Assembly: GCA_029216955.1 (NCBI GenBank)
Contig: JANAVB010016200.1
Span: 3,441,087-3,505,086 of the forward strand
DNA length: 64,000 bases
Direction of reading: 5' to 3'
Origin: Iris pallida
Taxonomy: Eukaryota > Streptophyta > Magnoliopsida > Asparagales > Iridaceae
The stretch's first letter is position 1; each line of letters begins with the position of its first letter. Below, piece by piece: positions 20,891 through 33,200 of the stretch. The position numbers were made by a program, and so were the translations under genes. The notes beneath the pieces were generated by a model, which saw only the letters and a program-made list of their open reading frames with translations, was not told where the DNA came from and did not search any database.

Positions 20891-21229
20891 GAGAATATAT
20901 ATAGGGGTTGGATTGGCTCAACAAAACCCTAATCTTAAGCATGCTCTTAACCGTATGACTAATGACATATTAAATGCTACATGATACAATTAATTAAATT
21001 ATTTAAATAAAATCCTAACCACAACACGGTTCAGATATCTTATCATCGAAGTAGTGAGCCACTCCTACAACCAGACAAGGACAAGGGGTGGCATACTAAT
21101 TCGCAATGAGATACTGTTCCATGCCATGGCCAATTACAAATACATGATACATACAATCAAGATACAGGTGCCAGATACCATATACAAAAAAAATAAAAAA
21201 TTTACGTATTCCGGAAACGGGGTGTGACA

Positions 21230-21885
21230 TCTCTACCCTCCTTAGAAAAATTTTGTCCTCGAAATTTCGATAAGGCTAGTCGAGCGCGCTCTCAGATCAT
21301 GAAATACACTCATGACATATAGCAAGCATAATTATCAAACAACACATGGCACATGAATAGATTACGAAAGGAAGAACAATTAAGTAAAAGCACAAACAAT
21401 AATCATACCCTAGAAGGAAAGTGATTGGAGATATACGAATAAAATATGCCTCCCGAGTCAGTTGAGTAGGGATTCGTCCTCGCGGTCGTACGCTGACTCC
21501 CAAAGTGGATAAGAGTCAACGCTTAAGATAAGTCGGTACCAATAACTTAATCAAGAACGAGACTCTATCCAGGATGTACTCTCGTAATCAAGACACACGA
21601 TAAATATCATGTATCACATGACACGAGAGCAGATGATTGCGACGAGAAAGTCTCCTTCACTCTTCGAATATAGAACTCAAGGAATTATAATGGATAATAC
21701 TGAAAACTTACCCACAATCTGACCGCCTTCGGCCAACCTCTACTATAATACTCCAAATTCTATTTTTCTCTGCCCCTGCTGGACTCTCTGTTGTTGCCTT
21801 CCCTGGCCCTGCTGTTGCGGCCTCTGCTGTCCTACCTAATGTTGTACTTGTTGGTACATCTGAACCTGCATCAGTCATGGACGCT
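21230..21885 (-). mobile_element. internal remnant of a Ty3/gypsy element (gag tail + polypurine tract)
   Basis: Reading the minus strand, a Gln/Arg-rich gag-like stretch (QVQMYQQ, RPQQQGQGRQQQRVQQGQ; complement of about 21770-21880) is followed by non-coding sequence. It ends in aaatttcgaggacaaaattt...aaggagggtagaga directly before the LTR X start. That closing sequence is characteristic of plant gypsy/chromovirus internal regions. Protease, reverse transcriptase and integrase are absent, so the interior suffered a large deletion. Confidence 0.6.
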
Positions 21886-22014
21886 GGGCTAATGGATTAT
21901 ATATGGTTTTAGGTATTTCGTTATCAAATAAATATTATTATATATGGTCATATTTATACAAATAGGCTCGACATTAGGAATAGATGCTATTGGAAGTTAT
22001 TTAGATTTTATGGA

Positions 22015-22051
<37 letters not shown>

Positions 22052-24324
22052 AGAAGAAAAAAAGGAGAACAAAACAAGCAGCCCCAGCCGAACAGGCCAG
22101 CGCAACCCGAGCTAACCCTCCAACACAACCCGAGAGAAAATCCCAGCACAACCATACTGTTGGTCCGACCTTCCCATAACCGGACCCGAGAGGCACAGCC
22201 GAACATATGTATATAGATGACAAGCGGCGAGATCTAGAGGGGAATTCATCTAAAAACCTGAGGAACCCTAGCTCTACGAACACCTGCGCGCCGACCCCCC
22301 TACCCAGGCGGCCTCTCGCCGCCATCGCCGCCACCACGCGCGGTCGAACCACTGCCACAACCGGGCCACGCACGCGCGCACAGAGCGCAGCAACAGCAGC
22401 AAGGCACGAGCAAGGTACGGATTTCACCGTCATGTTTCTTCCCGTATACTTAACGAATTTCGATTCCGTAAAGTCCTATAGAATGCCCATATAACCATCT
22501 AGGATCCCTGCTATTTAGTTCTTATTGAACTTGTTCATATTCGTCGAGAAATCAATACGAACATTGAGAAAAAATCTGTTCCAAAACAGATTATATAGTA
22601 GTCTCTCGACCCAACTTGGCAAGCATTTTATGAACTAATCATTAGGGATTTCGAAAACCATTTGAAGGCAGTCCTAGACACCTATCGGGATTCGATTCCC
22701 TTTTTGTAGAATCGGATTTCGCTGACTATGCATCGAAAAATCAGATTCTCAATTTGGCGAAAAACCTGTTTTTAAAATATTAAAATTTATGAAAAACCCC
22801 TCGATACGACGTGCGTCCCCCCAATCCGGGCGACGTGGTCGCGAACCGAAAGCATCAAAAGGTGCGTAACGGCTTCGTGGACGTGTGGGCTTTGACGGAA
22901 TTCAAATTGGTTGCGTGTGCGTGACGAATTTAATACGTATCCGTCAAAATTTACCGTATCGACCTCTGTGCAAATTTCTCAATTACTTTGTACATGCTCG
23001 TCAGATCGAGACGAAACTTGCGCCAACAAGACCGTATCATTTTTCTGGTCATGTATGCCAAGTTTGGCCCGATTCTGAGACAGTTGATTGGATCGTCATT
23101 TTGTAGGCCCCACGGTCCGACTCAACGGACGATTTTGTGCACGGGCTGCCAGAATCCAACTTTGGACATACGGTTGGGTTCGTATCATCAAAACAAATTT
23201 GTAGACATATAGTTTGACGATTTTAGAGACCATTGACTCTGGCATATTTTTCGGTGCAAAGCGGGTCCAACGGCGGACACCGTTTTGACCCAAAATTACC
23301 GTTTTGCTCCTGTGTCCAGAAGGACTTAAGGACAGGCAATTCTAGCTATTTTGACTATTCTGAGAACATTGGTAATGTTTATTTCAGCATCCTGAGATCG
23401 TTGTACGAGTTTTGACTATTGTGGCACACCGAGTAGTTTGGATTATCGGTTTCACCAGCAAATGACCACAGGCGAGTACAGTTTGTTGTTTGTTTTTTAT
23501 ATTGATTATTACTATATCTCATTGTTAGTCATTGGATATGTGGTTCTCATCTTTTATGTTTTGTCATATTTTTTTGAGTCGGAAAGGAGAAGTACCAAGG
23601 ATGTGTGATCTGACCTTAGACAGTGTAGACAGTGTAGACAATAATTTATTATTGCAAAGTAGACAGTGTAAACAGTGATTTATTATTACAAAGTAGACAG
23701 TGTAGACAGTGATTTATTATTGCAAAGTAGACAGTGTAAACAGTGATTTATTATTGCAAAGTAGACAGTGTAAACAGTGTTTAGACATCGTAGACAGTGT
23801 CGTGTAATTGTCCCGAGACCGATCACATATCAAAGGTACTTCAGTCAGTCGGTGAGTGTTTTCTTTATATTTATTTACTATTTTCCTTGTTTAGTTTTAT
23901 TTATCTTTCTGTGTTTATTTTTTAAATCATATGTCTAAAGGCTAACCTCTGTCATATAGTCATTTTCATATATTGAAACTGCATTCAGTGAATTGTACTC
24001 GTTCCATTCCTGACTGGAAACCAATATTTTTTAGGTTATCCGTGGATTCACTTAGCATGGGAGATACGGGGGTACTTGCAGACAAAAGCCTAGAGACTAG
24101 CTAGATAGTTGAGTTGTAGTCATTCCAATATTTGTGCGAGTTTATATTTTTCTGCAAATATAAAACTTGAAAATATTGTAAGTTTAAATTAATTTTGTGA
24201 ATGAGCATTATTTATGATTTTGAACATTGTGGCTGTACAGCGTTCTACCGCCGACACTGCGGCGTAGGCTGGCTTGGACACGTCTCGTATCCGAAAAGAA
24301 AAAAAAAGGGCGCGGATCGTGACA
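21886..24324 (+). mobile_element. LTR 'C' (long gypsy-like LTR, 5' end lost)
   Basis: The 3' half of a long LTR ends at 24324 in cgcggatcGTGACA. It shares with LTR E a perfect 30-nt hairpin block (24243-24272 vs 45408-45437) and the order of inner blocks. A GC-rich leader (22075-22415) ending in aaggtacgg resembles a splice donor. A (TA)n run sits at 22020-22048. The expected TGTAACAC start is not seen, and the left boundary is uncertain. Confidence 0.6.
23612..23800. repeat. ~40-bp tandem repeat inside LTR C
   Basis: About four units of gtagacagtgta(g/a)acagtgatttattattgcaaa, with shorter gtagacagtgt repeats at both edges. Confidence 0.9.
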
Positions 24325-24656
24325 TCCAGCTCCAGCTCCAGGCGATCAATAGTTTTGTTTTTGTATTTTTGGACTTTGTACTTTATATTTTTACTTTGTA
24401 CGTATTTGAGGATATTGGACTTTGTTCTTTATATTTGTACCTTATATTATTCGTTGAGGATATTATTTGTTATTTAAATTTTTGTCTATTCTGGATTGTA
24501 TTGTGCGTGCCGGTGTTGAGTGTTCCACCGAAGGGGTCGACGAACCTAGGGATTGGATTCTGTATTTTGGATTGGATTGGATTTTGTATTTTGGATTAGA
24601 TTGGATTCTGTATTTTGGATTGTACATTTGCATTCTGGTTTCTGTATTTTTATTTT
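24325..24656. other. T-rich spacer with short repeats
   Basis: The flank after LTR C contains (ccagct)n at 24326-24340, two copies of ggactttgt(a/t)ctttatatttg, and ~3 copies of ggattggattctgtatttt (24549-24625). No gene was recognised. Confidence 0.5.
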
Positions 24657-25024
24657 TTAAATTTAGCGACGTTTTTAGCGACGTTAATATACGTCGCTAA
24701 AATTTAGCGACGTTTCTATACGTTGCTAAAAACGTCGCTAATTTGCTGACGTGGCAAACAATCTGATGTCACCACATCGTCGCAAAAACGTCGCTAATGT
24801 GTCGCTAATCGACGACCACAAGGAAACGTCGCAAACAACGTCGCTATTTAGCGACGTTATGACCGTCGCTATTTAGCGACGTTATGACCGTCGCTAATTT
24901 ACGTCATCATAGCGACATTTTGGGACTTTTTTGATTAGCGACACGCTTTTTTCCGTCGTTACCAGGACGTCGCTAACTTAAATTAGCGACGTTTTGGCCG
25001 CTAATCTGACAAATTTTTGTAGTG
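24657..25024 (-). mobile_element. CACTA (En/Spm) transposon end
   Basis: The right edge reads tttttgtagtg, whose complement CACTACAAAAATTTG is a canonical CACTA terminus. Inside lie more than a dozen subterminal repeats of TTAGCGACG / CGTCGCTAA in both orientations, as expected for transposase-binding subterminal arrays. The opposite CACTA terminus is not found at the left, so this is a solo or truncated end. Confidence 0.78.
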
Positions 25025-25814
25025 AAGGTAGCCAGCCTATCCTTTGTTAGAAGACGACGTAGTAATAGTCTGTGCATGCAAAATTGCATCTTACGTGCCA
25101 AATCTTTGCACCAGACAAATTCTATGTTATTCATTTTGGGATGCTTCAAAAGCAGCAACTCATAGCAAGCTTTGGATTCAAATCCCCCTTATCATTTTGC
25201 GATATCTTCCATCTCCACCTATCCTTCCCTGCATCCGCTTCCATGGGGATAGCTGGAATATCTCCGCATCATACCTGGAAGTGTAGCTACATAAATTCGG
25301 ACGCTATCGACCTTCCCGAATAATACTGCTATCCTTCTTCCCTCTGCCCGCCTCTAAGCTCGTCCGAACACCCACCGTCATATTTGCCATTTTCCTTGGC
25401 AAATATATCCATGGTCCACAGGTTTCCATACTCTCATGGCGAACGCTCGTAAATAACCATAGAATGGTTTGTTCCCCATTATGTACAACATAATAGTGTT
25501 CTGCCAATACTCTGTTGTCTCACGTGGACCCTCCATCGTGATAGCTGCCACCTTCTCCTCCTCCATCACCACCGGTTTGACATAAGCCATAGATCCTTCC
25601 ATTTCGTTGTTGCTACCTCCCTTGCAGAGGTCTGCCCATAACATTGGCCTTTGTCTACCGCCTTGGGTATTCTTGTTGGCACTTCCTCGAACACCTTGTG
25701 TGGGAGGCTGGTTGCTCTTTATACCCTACTTTCCTGCTTGGGGTGGTATCTCTGTTCTCCACCAGGATTCTTCCTACCCCCTCCCAGTACTTGCCCTGCC
25801 GGGAGACCTGGTCG

Positions 25815-26815
25815 CAGGGCCGGCCCGGAATATTTTGATGTCCAGGACTAAATACAAAATGATGTCCCTTCTTCAAAAAAATATATTGAAAACAAAGTAT
25901 CAATTTTTTTTTGCATGATACAATAAACCAAAGTGAACTCTTTTGGACTGGGGCCTGATACATGCCAACTAACATTAAATTTTGCATGAATATATCTTGG
26001 CAAATGGCAATAATACTTCTGTAGTTAAAAAAAAATCGATGCAATATGTTATTTAACATTTCTTGTTTATGTTTTTTCAATACTAGGATTGAGATATATA
26101 GGCTTGTTTGCCTAATTTATCAACAACGGAGAAACTCAAGAAACATATAAAAAAGAAGAAGCCAAAATCACGAGGAACAAAAGTTACAAGAGGAACAAAA
26201 GTTACAAAACATTTCAGTTTGAAAACGAAATCATTGTGAAATCTTAAGCGCAAAGATTTACGAAAAGATATTCAACACTAGGAACCTATAATTTTAAGTG
26301 CAAAGATAAACGAAAAGACTCATAACCATCGGCTCATCGGTATTCAACACCAACGTGGGATCAACTACAACTCACAACACGTAGTGAGCTAAATATACTA
26401 CAGAAGCTGATTGAAACTTAGTTACTATAAAAACGTGCATAAATAGAGATATTACTAAGGAAGACCGAAGATCTACTACAAACAATATGTATCCTAATTT
26501 TTAAAAGATGCAAAATTTCAAGTTTGTGCTTGTGTCTGTGCAAAGTAGATTATATGTAAATATAACTTGGTACTTTCGAAAAAAATAAACTACATCAATA
26601 GAACCCCTCATTCAAAAGATGGGGGCAAAGAGGATTGTCCTCAAACATCGACGACAGAGGAAACTCAAAAAATATAACAAAGCCAACATTATGAGGAACA
26701 AAAGTTACAAAATATTTCAATTCTCAAAATGAAAGTCTTGCTAAAATATCAGGTTCGCATTGATACCTCAATCTCACCTTTTCGTCTCCTCTTCGGGTCA
26801 AGGCTCAAGCAGAGG

Positions 26816-26872
<57 letters not shown>

Positions 26873-27363
26873 GAGAGTAGCTTGTCTGCTGCCGTGGCTT
26901 TCTTTGTGTAGTCTTACTTTGCAGAATCCTTGTGAAGGATTCTAGGAGAAGAAATTGAAGAAAATTAAAAATTTGTGTTTCAATTATAAGCAAAAGAGAG
27001 AATGAAGAGAGAATTAAAATGAACAATTCAAAAAAAAAAACTTATTGCTGGTCATCTGAAATCGAAAGCGACGTGAAGAACTTTTTCCCTCTGAAATGCA
27101 AAAGAAAATCTAAAGTGGTGGGAAGACTAGTTTTTTCTTTGAAATTGAAGAGTCGGACGGCTATCCAATTCCTATGCGCCATGTCCTATTTGTTGAATCG
27201 CTATAATGATTTTTTTTTTCGACCTTGGACTTTGAAGAAGAAATCAGAATAACAATATTTTATTATTTGTTATTATTACTAACATTTAAAAAAAAATTGG
27301 GGCCCCTTGGAATTTGGGGCCCAGGGGGCAAGCCCTGTTTGCCCCTCCTCCGGGCCGCCCTTG
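25815..27363. mobile_element. non-autonomous hAT-type element in LINE-3
   Basis: It is flanked by the perfect 8-bp duplication CCTGGTCG (25807-25814 and 27364-27371). Termini are CAGGGCCGGCCCGGA at the left and the complement CAAGGGCGGCCCGGA at the right (13 of 15 identical). The 1.55-kb AT-rich interior has no transposase. The adjoining ggggccc and gggcaagccc motifs are common in this plant hAT group. Confidence 0.85.
26817..26875. repeat. (GA)n microsatellite
   Basis: About 27 GA dinucleotides inside the hAT-type element. Confidence 0.95.
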
Positions 27364-27561
27364 CCTGGTCGCCCTGTCGAATGTACCGCAGTTTTCTTGT
27401 TGAAGCTCACCGGCCCTCCTCTTTTCTTCCTGACCACGTTGGTCCATCCACCGTCGGCCTCCGTCCTTGGCAAGTGGCGGATACTCCTGTCCCCGTTCAT
27501 CCGCCTCCTCTGCCAGTTATTTCCTCTATGCCGTCGTCGTCTTTCTCGCCGCTCTCTGCCT

Positions 27562-27930
<369 letters not shown>

Positions 27931-28045
27931 AGTAAATATAGCATCTTTCGTTCTAGAGTCTCCAAGTGTCACTTATTTGTTACTTACATGTAGGCAATAG
28001 ATTATCTAGCAGTGACATGCTCGTTGAGAATATAAGGAGCTAATT

Positions 28046-28270
28046 TCGTCTTGTCATGTGTGGCGACTCCGTCGCTTCTATTCTCCCTTTGTGCTTCCGA
28101 TGCACAGTTTGAAATGGACGCTTTACTCAGTTGCCTGCCTCTTTGGTTATCTCAGCATTGGTCGTGTATGAGACATGACTAATTCCCATACATGTCATCA
28201 ATAGTTTGTTGTGTATCCATTAAAAAAAATTGGAAGTAAAAAAAGAAAAAAAGAAAAAAAGAAAAGAAAA
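28046..28270. other. spacer between duplication and tRNA relic
   Basis: Mixed-composition DNA ending in an A-rich tract (28228-28270, gaaaaaaagaaaaaaag). No gene was recognised. Confidence 0.4.
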
Positions 28271-28341
28271 TGCACCAGCCGGTAATCGAAGCCGGGTCTG
28301 TACCGTGGCAGGGTACTATTCTACCACTAGACCACATATGC
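28271..28341 (-). tRNA. tRNA-Gly(GCC), probably a pseudogene
   Basis: Minus-strand 71-nt sequence with D-arm tggtctagtggtagaata, anticodon loop ctGCCac, variable/T region gacccggcttcgattaccgg and 3' ggtgca. The length and core match plant tRNA-Gly(GCC). However, the 5' acceptor strand reads GCATATG where GCACCAG would pair with CTGGTGC, giving two mismatches plus a wobble. The T-stem also has a C-A mismatch (ccggc/accgg). The body is clear; function is doubtful. Confidence 0.75.
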
Positions 28342-28418
28342 AGACGAATTTACCAAATTGACTAGTTTGCACTTTTAGCGTTGCGCACCCGTGCCAATGG
28401 AGATTTGATTGGTACATC

Positions 28419-28426
28419 TCTTCACT
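28419..28426. other. 8-bp target-site duplication TCTTCACT (left)
   Basis: Identical to 34809-34816. The two copies bracket the large hAT-type element. Confidence 0.85.
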
Positions 28427-28428
28427 TA

Positions 28429-28932
28429 GGCCTCGTTTGGTTACCGGAATTTGAGCTTGGGAAAGGAAAGTGATTCCTTTCCTATGTTTGGGAGCCAAAG
28501 GAAAGTTGTTGGAAAGGGAAAATAATTCCCAAGAGGTAGAAAAATAGGGGGAAAAGTGGTTCCTCCCATTTATCTAAGGAATCACTTTCCCCCACAACTT
28601 TTCCGCATTTATTACAAAAAATTTTGACCAAAATATCCATGTTCATAATATTATTTACCATTTTTATCCATAATATCTTTTAGACAAAAATATTTCTGAG
28701 TAATAATTATTTTTATTAGCACGAGAGTATTTTTGGAAAATTGACTTGATTTTGTTTCCTTTCCTTACAAACACCAAACACTATAATGAAAATTAAAGAT
28801 ATATTCCGGCTATAATCCCGATCTTTCCAAACACCGGAAAGGAAAGTTTATAGGAATTATAATTTCCTAAAGGAAAGGAAATACCAAGGAATCAGTTTCC
28901 TTTCCTTTCCATTCCGCGAACCAAACGAGGCC
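28429..28932. mobile_element. PIF/Harbinger (Tourist-like) MITE
   Basis: 504 bp with termini GGCCTCGTTTGGTTA / complement GGCCTCGTTTGGTTC, flanked by TTA on both sides (28426-28428 and 28933-28935). Inner sequences near both ends also pair (ggaaaggaaa / tttcctttcc). It inserted into the TTA formed by the last base of the hAT target duplication and the first two bases of the hAT element. Confidence 0.92.
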
Positions 28933-29110
28933 TTAGGGGTGCAACTCGGGCGAGCTAAACCCGAATTTGATCGGGTAAATTCGTTAATGGGTTGGATTAG
29001 GGTTGAAGTCGGGTTCGGACTTGGACTCGGATTAAAATATTTGAATCCGATCAAAAATCGGGTTGGACTTGGGTTCATGTGTTGGATAACCCGAAATCCG
29101 ACATATATAT

Positions 29111-30281
29111 TGTTATTGCCGGGAACGCCGGGGCACGCTATTCGATGGAAAATACAGAACTGAAACAGTTGTAAAGACAACGTTTCAAATGCAATTCCTT
29201 AAAGAAGGTTTTGCAACAGAGATCCAGAAGGATTCTGCAAATTACGAGATCTAAAAAGATATCGTAATACCCGAATAATCTAACGAGATTTTCGTGATCG
29301 TAGCAAACTGGCAGTAGTGCCTTCTAAAAAGAAGATACTGACAGAACTGCTAAAGGCAACAGAAGGATGACAGGCGAGAGATGGAAATGCTGGGGTGAAT
29401 TACCACCGTTGCTCAAAGCTTTATTCGCCCTCTGCGAACAGCTTCCAGGAACCAGCAAGGTTGACGGAAAACTTGGAACACTCCTGCTCTTCTGACTCCT
29501 CGGAAGACGGCAAACTCCTCTGGCAATGGCTCTACTCTTCTCTCTCTGTTTGAAGTAACAGAACCCACACGTACTAAAAAGTACTAGTGTTTGTGTTAAA
29601 GAACGCGCTCACTACTCTGTTGTGTTAAAGAACACTTAGAGTTTTTCTCCCTAGAATTCTGATTACTACCGCCCTCAGAGAGAGGAGAGGACCTGCATAT
29701 ATAGCCCACGGGGCGGTTGCCAAGCAGTTGCCTGAACTTCAGGGTAGTGGCAGAACCACTCCTGAACGTGCAGCAACTGCTGCAACCGTTCCCGCTCTAA
29801 TATGCAGCCAGCCATACGCACATACGCGGACACGCGGGTACATGGGTACGCAGGTTCGCTGCGTACGATGCCCACACTGCGCGTACTGGGCGTAACTGGG
29901 CCAGCGTAACTGGGCCAGCGTAACGAGCGCAACTTAAGCGCACTATGCGCCTAGCGACGATGCTGACGTGCTAAGTGCAAAGTGCGCCAACAAAACGCCA
30001 CATTACGCCTCATGAGCCCTTGAGCCCGAGTCCGAGTCCGAGTCGCTAAGCTCCTACGGAGCTTAGCTCAATGGAAATAAATTTCCAAGAGCAAAAAGCT
30101 TACAGCTTCTTAATTGTTGATTAAGCCTTTATACCATTAATAATTAATCCCACATGGCACACACCCATGTGCACTACATGTGCATCTCCATAAAGAGAAA
30201 AGACTCATATATATGGAGATACACATTCCTTTCTAGCCGATGTGGGACTAAAAACCAAAACAAAAGGCTACAAACCCAACA
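29111..30281 (-). mobile_element. solo LTR, Ty1/copia type
   Basis: Minus-strand LTR begins TGTTGGGTTTG (at 30281) and ends CAATAACA (at 29111), with TATAT on both flanks (29106-29110 and 30282-30286). A TATA box (gggctatatatgcagg, complement of about 29692-29707) lies ~580 bp from the start. The U3 carries agtcccacatcgg, frequent in plant copia LTRs. The TATAT duplication is in TA-rich DNA, so it is weaker evidence than the ends. Confidence 0.75.
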
Positions 30282-30286
30282 TATAT

Positions 30287-33200
30287 AGCCACTAATACAG
30301 AAGCGGATACCAGTGGAACACAAGCAGGTGAACAGAGGAACGAAGAGCCAGATCTGCTCCCAGCGGATACGGCTTTGGAAATTACTGGGATCAACCAATC
30401 AGATTAAAATGTCCATGATTACATGGAATGTTCGGGGTGCCTGCTCTCTGGGGCATTGGAAGGAAATTAGTGATGTGATTCGTAAGGGACAGCACGATAT
30501 TTGTGCCCTTCTCGAGACCAAAATCAAGACTGGTAGGATGCTTCAACGGAGGACGACTGTACATTGGAATCAGGCTAACAATCTTCACCTATGTAATATG
30601 GCTCGTATTTGGGTGCGATGGGATAGCCGACAATGGGATGGGGATATTCTACATGTATCCGAACAGATGGTAGTTATTCTATTCCGAAATAAAGGAGGTT
30701 TTCAGATGATATATGGCGCCGTATATGGCCACAATGATAGAAGAAAAAGGGAGGAGCTATGGAAAGAGATTACGCATTTCAGCTTACTTGCGAACTCCCA
30801 CCATAGGTTGCCTCTCATTCTCATGGGTGATTTTAATGCCCTACTTTATCGGCATGAGAAAGTAGGAGGAAGGGAGGTACCTGCAGGCAGCATGCAGGAC
30901 TTCCAAGCTTGTCTGCTGCAGTCTGGGCTGCAACCGTTAGAGCGAGTGGGGCATGTATGGACTTGGAATAATAAAGCAGGCCGCAAGAGAATAGCCTGTC
31001 AACTTGATCGAGCTCTGGGAAATCAATTCTGGTTCCAAGCCTTCCCTGAAGCTAAAGCAGAGGGGCTGCCAGTAGGGACTAGTGATCATTCTCCGATATG
31101 TGTCCGTCTTGTGCAAACGACTCGCATCCGCCCGAGGCCGTTTAGATACAACAACAAATGGCATTATATGGATGGTTACATGGAAGAGGTTCGCAGGGGA
31201 CTATCAACTATAGTATCCGGTAATATACAGTACCGGCTGGTCTCTAAATTGAAGGCAATAAAACGTGCGCTCAAGAATTGGAATATGCAGCTGCCACAGC
31301 CGAACATCCAAGTGGAGGAAAAGAAATTGATGGAAGCCCAGAACAGACTTCAAACGGATCTGACAAACGAAGAACTGGCTCGAGAGGAACAGGTGCTAGT
31401 CGATAAAGTTGGGCGGATGAGAATGCTCCAGGAAATTGAGATGGCACAGCGTGCCAAATGCCAATGGTTGCAACAGGGAGACCAATGTACAAAATTTTTC
31501 TATGACATAGTACGGATGCGACAACATCATAATGGTATCACTCAACTTCTCGGTCCAGCAGGAAGAGAGCTTACATCAGAAGAAGACATCCAACAGGAGG
31601 CAGTTAGGTATTATTCTAAACTCTACAACCAAGTTGATTATCTAACTTTGTTTTCTGCTATTATATGCAAGAAGCTAGTGTCCCATGAGGGAAATAATAT
31701 GCTGAGTGCGAGGGTTGAAATGGCGAAACTGGATGATATTATCAAGCGGGCAACGACTGACAAAGCCCTGGGCCCTGATGGTTTTAGTAGTTTGTTCTAC
31801 AAAATTCATTGGAAGGACATCAAATACCAGGTTCTGGAGATGGTGAGAGACTTCTTCGACAATCGGCGACTCCTTAAGGAACTAAACCACACATTCATTA
31901 CCATTATTCCTAAGAAGGAAGGTGCTACGTCGATGGCTGATTACAGACCGATAGCTTGCTGTAACTTCTTGTACAAGATTATTACGCATCTTATGTGTCG
32001 GAGGATGGAAAAGATAATGCAGGGGTTAATCTCCTCCAATCAAGCCGCGTTTATCAAAGACCGCTCCATAGCTGAGCATAATATGCTAGCACATGAGCTA
32101 GTACGGGATTTTAATAAACCGGGTGGCAACCGATCCTGCATCAAATTGGATCTTCGAAAAGCATATGATTCTATCAATCGGGATTTCATTTGTCATATTA
32201 TGATGGAGATGGGCTTCTCTGAATCCTGGGTGGCAATGGTTCGGGAGTGTATTTCGACCCCAACATTTTCGGTCCTTGTCAAAGGGATTCCTTATGGTTT
32301 CTTTCATAGTAGTCGAGGTATAAGACAGGGGGATCCGCTCTCCCCATATCTGTTTACCATAGTCATGGAGTATTTTTCACAACTATTGGAGATAGCAGAA
32401 GTACAAGGAAGGATTACACCAATACAGAAGCATATCAAACCTAGTATCACACACCTGCTATATGCAGATGATCTGCTTTTATTCATTGAGCCTTCTAATA
32501 GGGGTCTGACGACGTTGGGGCAGCTTCTGACAGAATTCGGGAAGCTGACGGGCCTCGAAATTAATAAGGATAAAAGTAGAATCTATTTCAATAAATTGTG
32601 TCCGAACAAAGAAGATAAGGCTGCTATTATAGGGGTGGAAAGAGGCGAGCTTCCGGTAAAATATTTGGGATTACCACTTAGCATCAACTACGCCAGAGAT
32701 TCAACTTGCCAAAGTATGATAGAATATGTACAGCGACGCACGGAAGGATGGCATGCACAAAATCTGTCTTCGGAGGCCGTATAGAGTTGGTGCGATCTGT
32801 TGTTCTTGCTATAGCTTCTTTCTGGCTTCAAGCTATTCTATTGCCGAATTCCACTATTCGGAAACTGGAAAAAATTTGTGCTGACTTCATATGGCACGGG
32901 GGTGTACATGGTATAAAAATGGAAATATTATGTCTACCTAAAGAAGAAGGAGGAGTTGGATTATACTCTATTTGGACGCTTAGAGAAGTCGCGGCCATGA
33001 GACTCGTCTGGAAGTTCATTACTGGAAAGTCACTATGGGCAGGATGGATGGCTGCCAAATATGTGAAAGATAACAACTTCTGGGATATGCATCCTAAAAG
33101 TAATGCTTCGGTGACATTCAAGACAGTCCTGCTATATCGGGAGAAGGTTGTACAACACATTGACCGGGTTATAAAAGACGTAAAATCTACGGATCTATGG

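Larger units (their letters stand above)
19568..21229 (-). mobile_element. LTR 'X' (minus strand), with CATGCGGCC tandem array
   Basis: Minus-strand LTR starting TGTCACACCCCG at 21229 and ending gtagatgCA at 19568. A TATA-like ccctatatatattc (complement of about 20893-20906) and a (GA)n leader mark the probable transcription start. A second copy of the same unit is at 46250-47546. To the right, a polypurine tract and gypsy-type internal sequence show that this is the 3' LTR of a larger decayed element. Confidence 0.75.
25025..27560 (-). pseudogene. LINE-3: deleted L1-type LINE, minus strand (ORF1 + ORF2 3' end)
   Basis: Reading the minus strand from 27560: an ORF1 N-terminal part (EADGGWTNVVRKKRGGP), interruption by the hAT element 25815-27363, then the DUF4283-type domain (LWADLCKGGSNNEMEGSM, EYWQNTIMLYIMGNKPFYGY, RVWKPVDHGYI; about 25400-25640). 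It then passes directly to the C-terminal zinc-binding part of ORF2 (HPKMNNIEFVWCKDLARKMQ, RRLLTKDRLATF; 25025-25160), which resembles the same region of LINE-2. Endonuclease and reverse transcriptase are missing, so a large internal deletion occurred. The 5' side abuts (TA)n at 27565, and the 3' side is cut by the CACTA end. Confidence 0.75.
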
